64,000 nt of DNA from Paenibacillus sp. PastM-3 (GTDB lineage Bacteria; Bacillota; Bacilli; Paenibacillales; Paenibacillaceae): positions 744,001 through 808,000 of the forward strand of contig NZ_JARXXP010000001.1 of the NCBI RefSeq assembly GCF_029893965.1, read 5' to 3'. The translations under genes were made by a program, and so were the position numbers. Every line of letters begins with the position of its first letter. Within the stretch, counting starts at the first letter, position 1. This document shows positions 62,152 to 64,000 of the stretch, piece after piece. The notes under the pieces are model-generated. The model was not told the DNA's origin. It saw only the letters and a program-made list of their open reading frames with translations, and ran no database searches.

Positions 62152-62868
62152 CCGGTCAGTGAACACGGCGGACGCCATCCGCTGCCTGACCCGCAGGTGC
62201 TTGCAGCCCGTCTCTCTAGGCTGGGCATCAGCAATGATACACGCATTGTTGCCTATGATGACGAGAGCGGTATGAACGCGGCCCGTCTCTGGTGGCTGCT
62301 GCGTTACCTGGGGCATGAGCAGGTCTTTATTCTGGAGGACAGCTTCAGTACCTGGAAGGCGGAAAAATATCCGGTAACGGATCATCAGCCGATTCGTGTA
62401 CCGAGTACATTTGTGGCAAATGTGCAGCCGCAGATGCTCGCTGGTGTGGATGAAGTGCGGGTGGTATCCGAAAAGACTGTTGCAGCTATGGGTGATACGG
62501 CGGACGGTGACTCCCCGGCATCCCTCTCCCCCCTACCGATCCTGATTGATTCCCGTGCGGGCGACCGCTTCCAGGGCCAAAACGAAACCATGGACAAGAA
62601 AGCAGGACATATCCCCGGTGCACTTAACTACTTCTGGAAAAACACGCAGAATGCTGACGGCAGCTACAAGAGCGCCGACGAGTTGCAAGAGCATTTCACT
62701 GGCCTTGAGAAGGACCGCGAGATCATTGTCTATTGCGGCTCCGGTGTAACCGCCTGCCCGAACGTGCTGGCGCTGGAGAAAGCGGGATACAAGAAGGTGC
62801 GGCTGTATGCGGGAAGCTGGAGTGACTGGATTAGTTATGAGGGGAATGCTATCGCCACCAGTGAGTAG
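62152..62868 (+). pseudogene. 5'-truncated thiosulfate sulfurtransferase copy
   Basis: Matches 48395-49114 at about 90% by eye and keeps the same frame to the end, with the catalytic CGSGVTAC intact, but lacks the first 57 codons. The proteins differ most in the interdomain linker (KADAVDNGSSEPLS against MGDTADGDSPASLS). A stop lies just upstream of the junction and translation might start only at GTG 62197 without a ribosome site. A terminator follows, as expected for the original gene end. Confidence 0.85.
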
Positions 62869-62888
62869 TCGAGGGGAGTGTCAGTATG

Positions 62889-62918
62889 AAAAGCCCGCGT
62901 CCACCGACGCGAGCTTTT
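62889..62918 (+). terminator. Terminator of the original sulfurtransferase gene
   Basis: AAAAGC-CGCGTC pairs with GACGCG-GCTTTT (one bulge each side), then TGTTAATTTC. It lies 20 bases past the stop of the truncated copy. Confidence 0.8.
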
Positions 62919-63010
62919 GTTAATTTCTATTTAAATTAGAGGGTAAATTTACCCTGCGGGAAGTATATTGTACTCAGTTTTTCGTATACATTGCCCCGGG
63001 CTCTGATAGA

Positions 63011-63904
63011 TCAGGAACTGAGAAAATCCAGCATCAACCTGTTCAATATTACCGGTTTTTCTAGTGGAAGCCCATGCCCGGTATTGGGAATGACAGTGAT
63101 TTCAATCCCATTTATCAGCTTTCGGGCCCGCTTAACGGCTTTATCAACGTTATATTGAATGTCCTGATCACCTATGAGCAGCAAAACCGGAGCTTTAATT
63201 AACTTTAAATCATCATCCTTTATGTATGAAACGAATAATTTGGTTCGCGGAAGCGCATTTTGCATGCCGGTTATGAATTGATTTTTGATGGTCTGATTTA
63301 TGTTGTTTCCCTTACCTGTCATAAAATCCATTAATTTATTTATTCTTGATGTCGTGGGCATCATGCCTGCAAACAAACACCGGATAAAGAACTCTTTACT
63401 CTGCGGCTGCAGGCTCGCTCCTGGGGCTAAAATAATTATCTTTCGTATACGCGAGGATACGCGGGTAGCGAGAACCAAAGCAACGAATCCGCCAAAAGAA
63501 TGTCCGCAAACATGCGCCTTATCTACATGAAGGCCATTCAGCAACTCAGTAAACCATGCCGCACAATCCGTTTTGTTTTTGATTGGTTTTACCGAACGGC
63601 TCTTATTGATGTCCCCCGGAAAATCCACAGCAAATACCCGGTAACACCGGCTCAGCGCTTCAATATTGTCTAACCAAACCGTCGAACTGAATCCAAAGCC
63701 ATGCAGCAGCACTAACGGTTCGGCATCTTCGGGTCCGGCAATAAGAATATGTATTTGACCAAACGATGTGGGTACATATACAGATTCAACAGGCACCTTC
63801 CACAACCGGAGTGTATTATCATAAGCCTCCATGACCTGATCCGGTTTTCCACCCTTCCTGTATATCGAAATCATACGTTGTTCCTCAATCAATCTGTATT
63901 TCAC
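63011..63904 (-). CDS. Alpha/beta hydrolase
   Basis: 297 residues. Oxyanion motif VLLHGFGFSS (about 66), nucleophile elbow CGHSFGGFVAL (Ser at about 136), Asp in LLIGDQDIQYN (about 244) and His in NTGHGLPLE (about 275) form a complete triad. There is no signal peptide; the substrate is unknown. The GTG start at 63904 has AAAGGA upstream; ATG at 63874 with GAGGA is equally plausible. It is the first chromosomal gene right of the island. Confidence 0.88.
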   Translation of the reverse strand: MKYRLIEEQRMISIYRKGGKPDQVMEAYDNTLRLWKVPVESVYVPTSFGQIHILIAGPEDAEPLVLLHGFGFSSTVWLDNIEALSRCYRVFAVDFPGDINKSRSVKPIKNKTDCAAWFTELLNGLHVDKAHVCGHSFGGFVALVLATRVSSRIRKIIILAPGASLQPQSKEFFIRCLFAGMMPTTSRINKLMDFMTGKGNNINQTIKNQFITGMQNALPRTKLFVSYIKDDDLKLIKAPVLLLIGDQDIQYNVDKAVKRARKLINGIEITVIPNTGHGLPLEKPVILNRLMLDFLSS

Positions 63905-64000
63905 CCCTCTATTCCTTTAACCGAAACATACTTAGAAAAAAATGAATATGCTCCACCATCATTTGTTCAACACCCGCTGTATCCAATCCATCAAGCCTTC

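Noticed and set aside
1-64000. tRNA, rRNA, CRISPR arrays or intact insertion sequences
   Set aside because: None seen on either strand; no repeat-spacer array and no transposase gene.

Overview
The window looks like a chromosomal segment of a Paenibacillus-type endospore-forming Firmicute. The evidence is the gene order fapR-plsX-fabH-fabD-fabG-acpP-fabF-rnc-smc-ftsY, rpmF/yceD, the ylbJ-coaD-rsmD-ylbL-ylbM neighbourhood, a YjcZ-like sporulation peptide, stalk-domain and SLH proteins, and strong GGAGG-type ribosome binding sites. Nearly all genes from 0.6 to 44 kb lie on the minus strand. All function calls rest on reading motifs and family resemblance; no database search was possible.

Region by region. 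0-11 kb: a YteA/DksA-like protein, a replication-terminator-protein (Rtp) homologue, a YflT stress protein, helicase HrpB, a DUF1992 protein, an SDR oxidoreductase, and a three-gene ATP-grasp / alpha-E / transglutaminase operon. 11-24 kb: ftsY, smc, rnc and the fatty-acid/phospholipid operon headed by the regulator fapR, with a 16/17 match to the FapR operator in its promoter. The stretch beyond fapR (23.5-23.9 kb) holds two small palindromic repeat elements. 24-30 kb: rpmF, yceD, tmcAL, ylbL, ylbJ, coaD, rsmD. 30-32.5 kb: a compact Agr-like peptide-signalling locus. It has a six-helix receptor-like protein with no kinase domain, AgrB, a previously uncalled AgrD with a serine (lactone-type) core, and a lone LytTR DNA-binding protein with no receiver domain. 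It is followed by a secreted stalk-domain protein with its own promoter. 32.6-37 kb: a secreted hydrolase, a YjcZ-like peptide with Gly-Pro-Val repeats and a sigma-K-like promoter, a holin and a glucosaminidase (lysis pair), and a 41-residue small protein. 37-48 kb: a diguanylate cyclase, a pentapeptide-repeat protein, a PilZ protein, a double ABC transporter operon with a central GntR regulator, a beta/gamma-crystallin-like protein, a photolyase, an aminoglycoside-phosphotransferase-fold protein and a lipoprotein.

48.4-62.15 kb is an integrated element of about 13.7 kb. It sits in a thiosulfate-sulfurtransferase gene: the left copy is full length, while a diverged copy of only its 3' three quarters lies at the right end, followed by a terminator and an ordinary chromosomal gene. 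The element carries a tyrosine integrase, a Ser/Thr kinase, an SLH protein, a Crp/Fnr regulator, a Rep-like ATPase, tandem-HTH (Xis-like) and small unknown proteins. It also carries a strikingly symmetric iteron array (56386-56678) beside the Rep-like gene. This layout resembles phage-satellite (SaPI/PICI-like) replicons.

The two most interesting items are the kinase-less, receiver-less Agr locus with its serine AgrD and apparent non-AUG start, and the satellite-like island with its symmetric candidate origin and 3'-gene-replacement integration.
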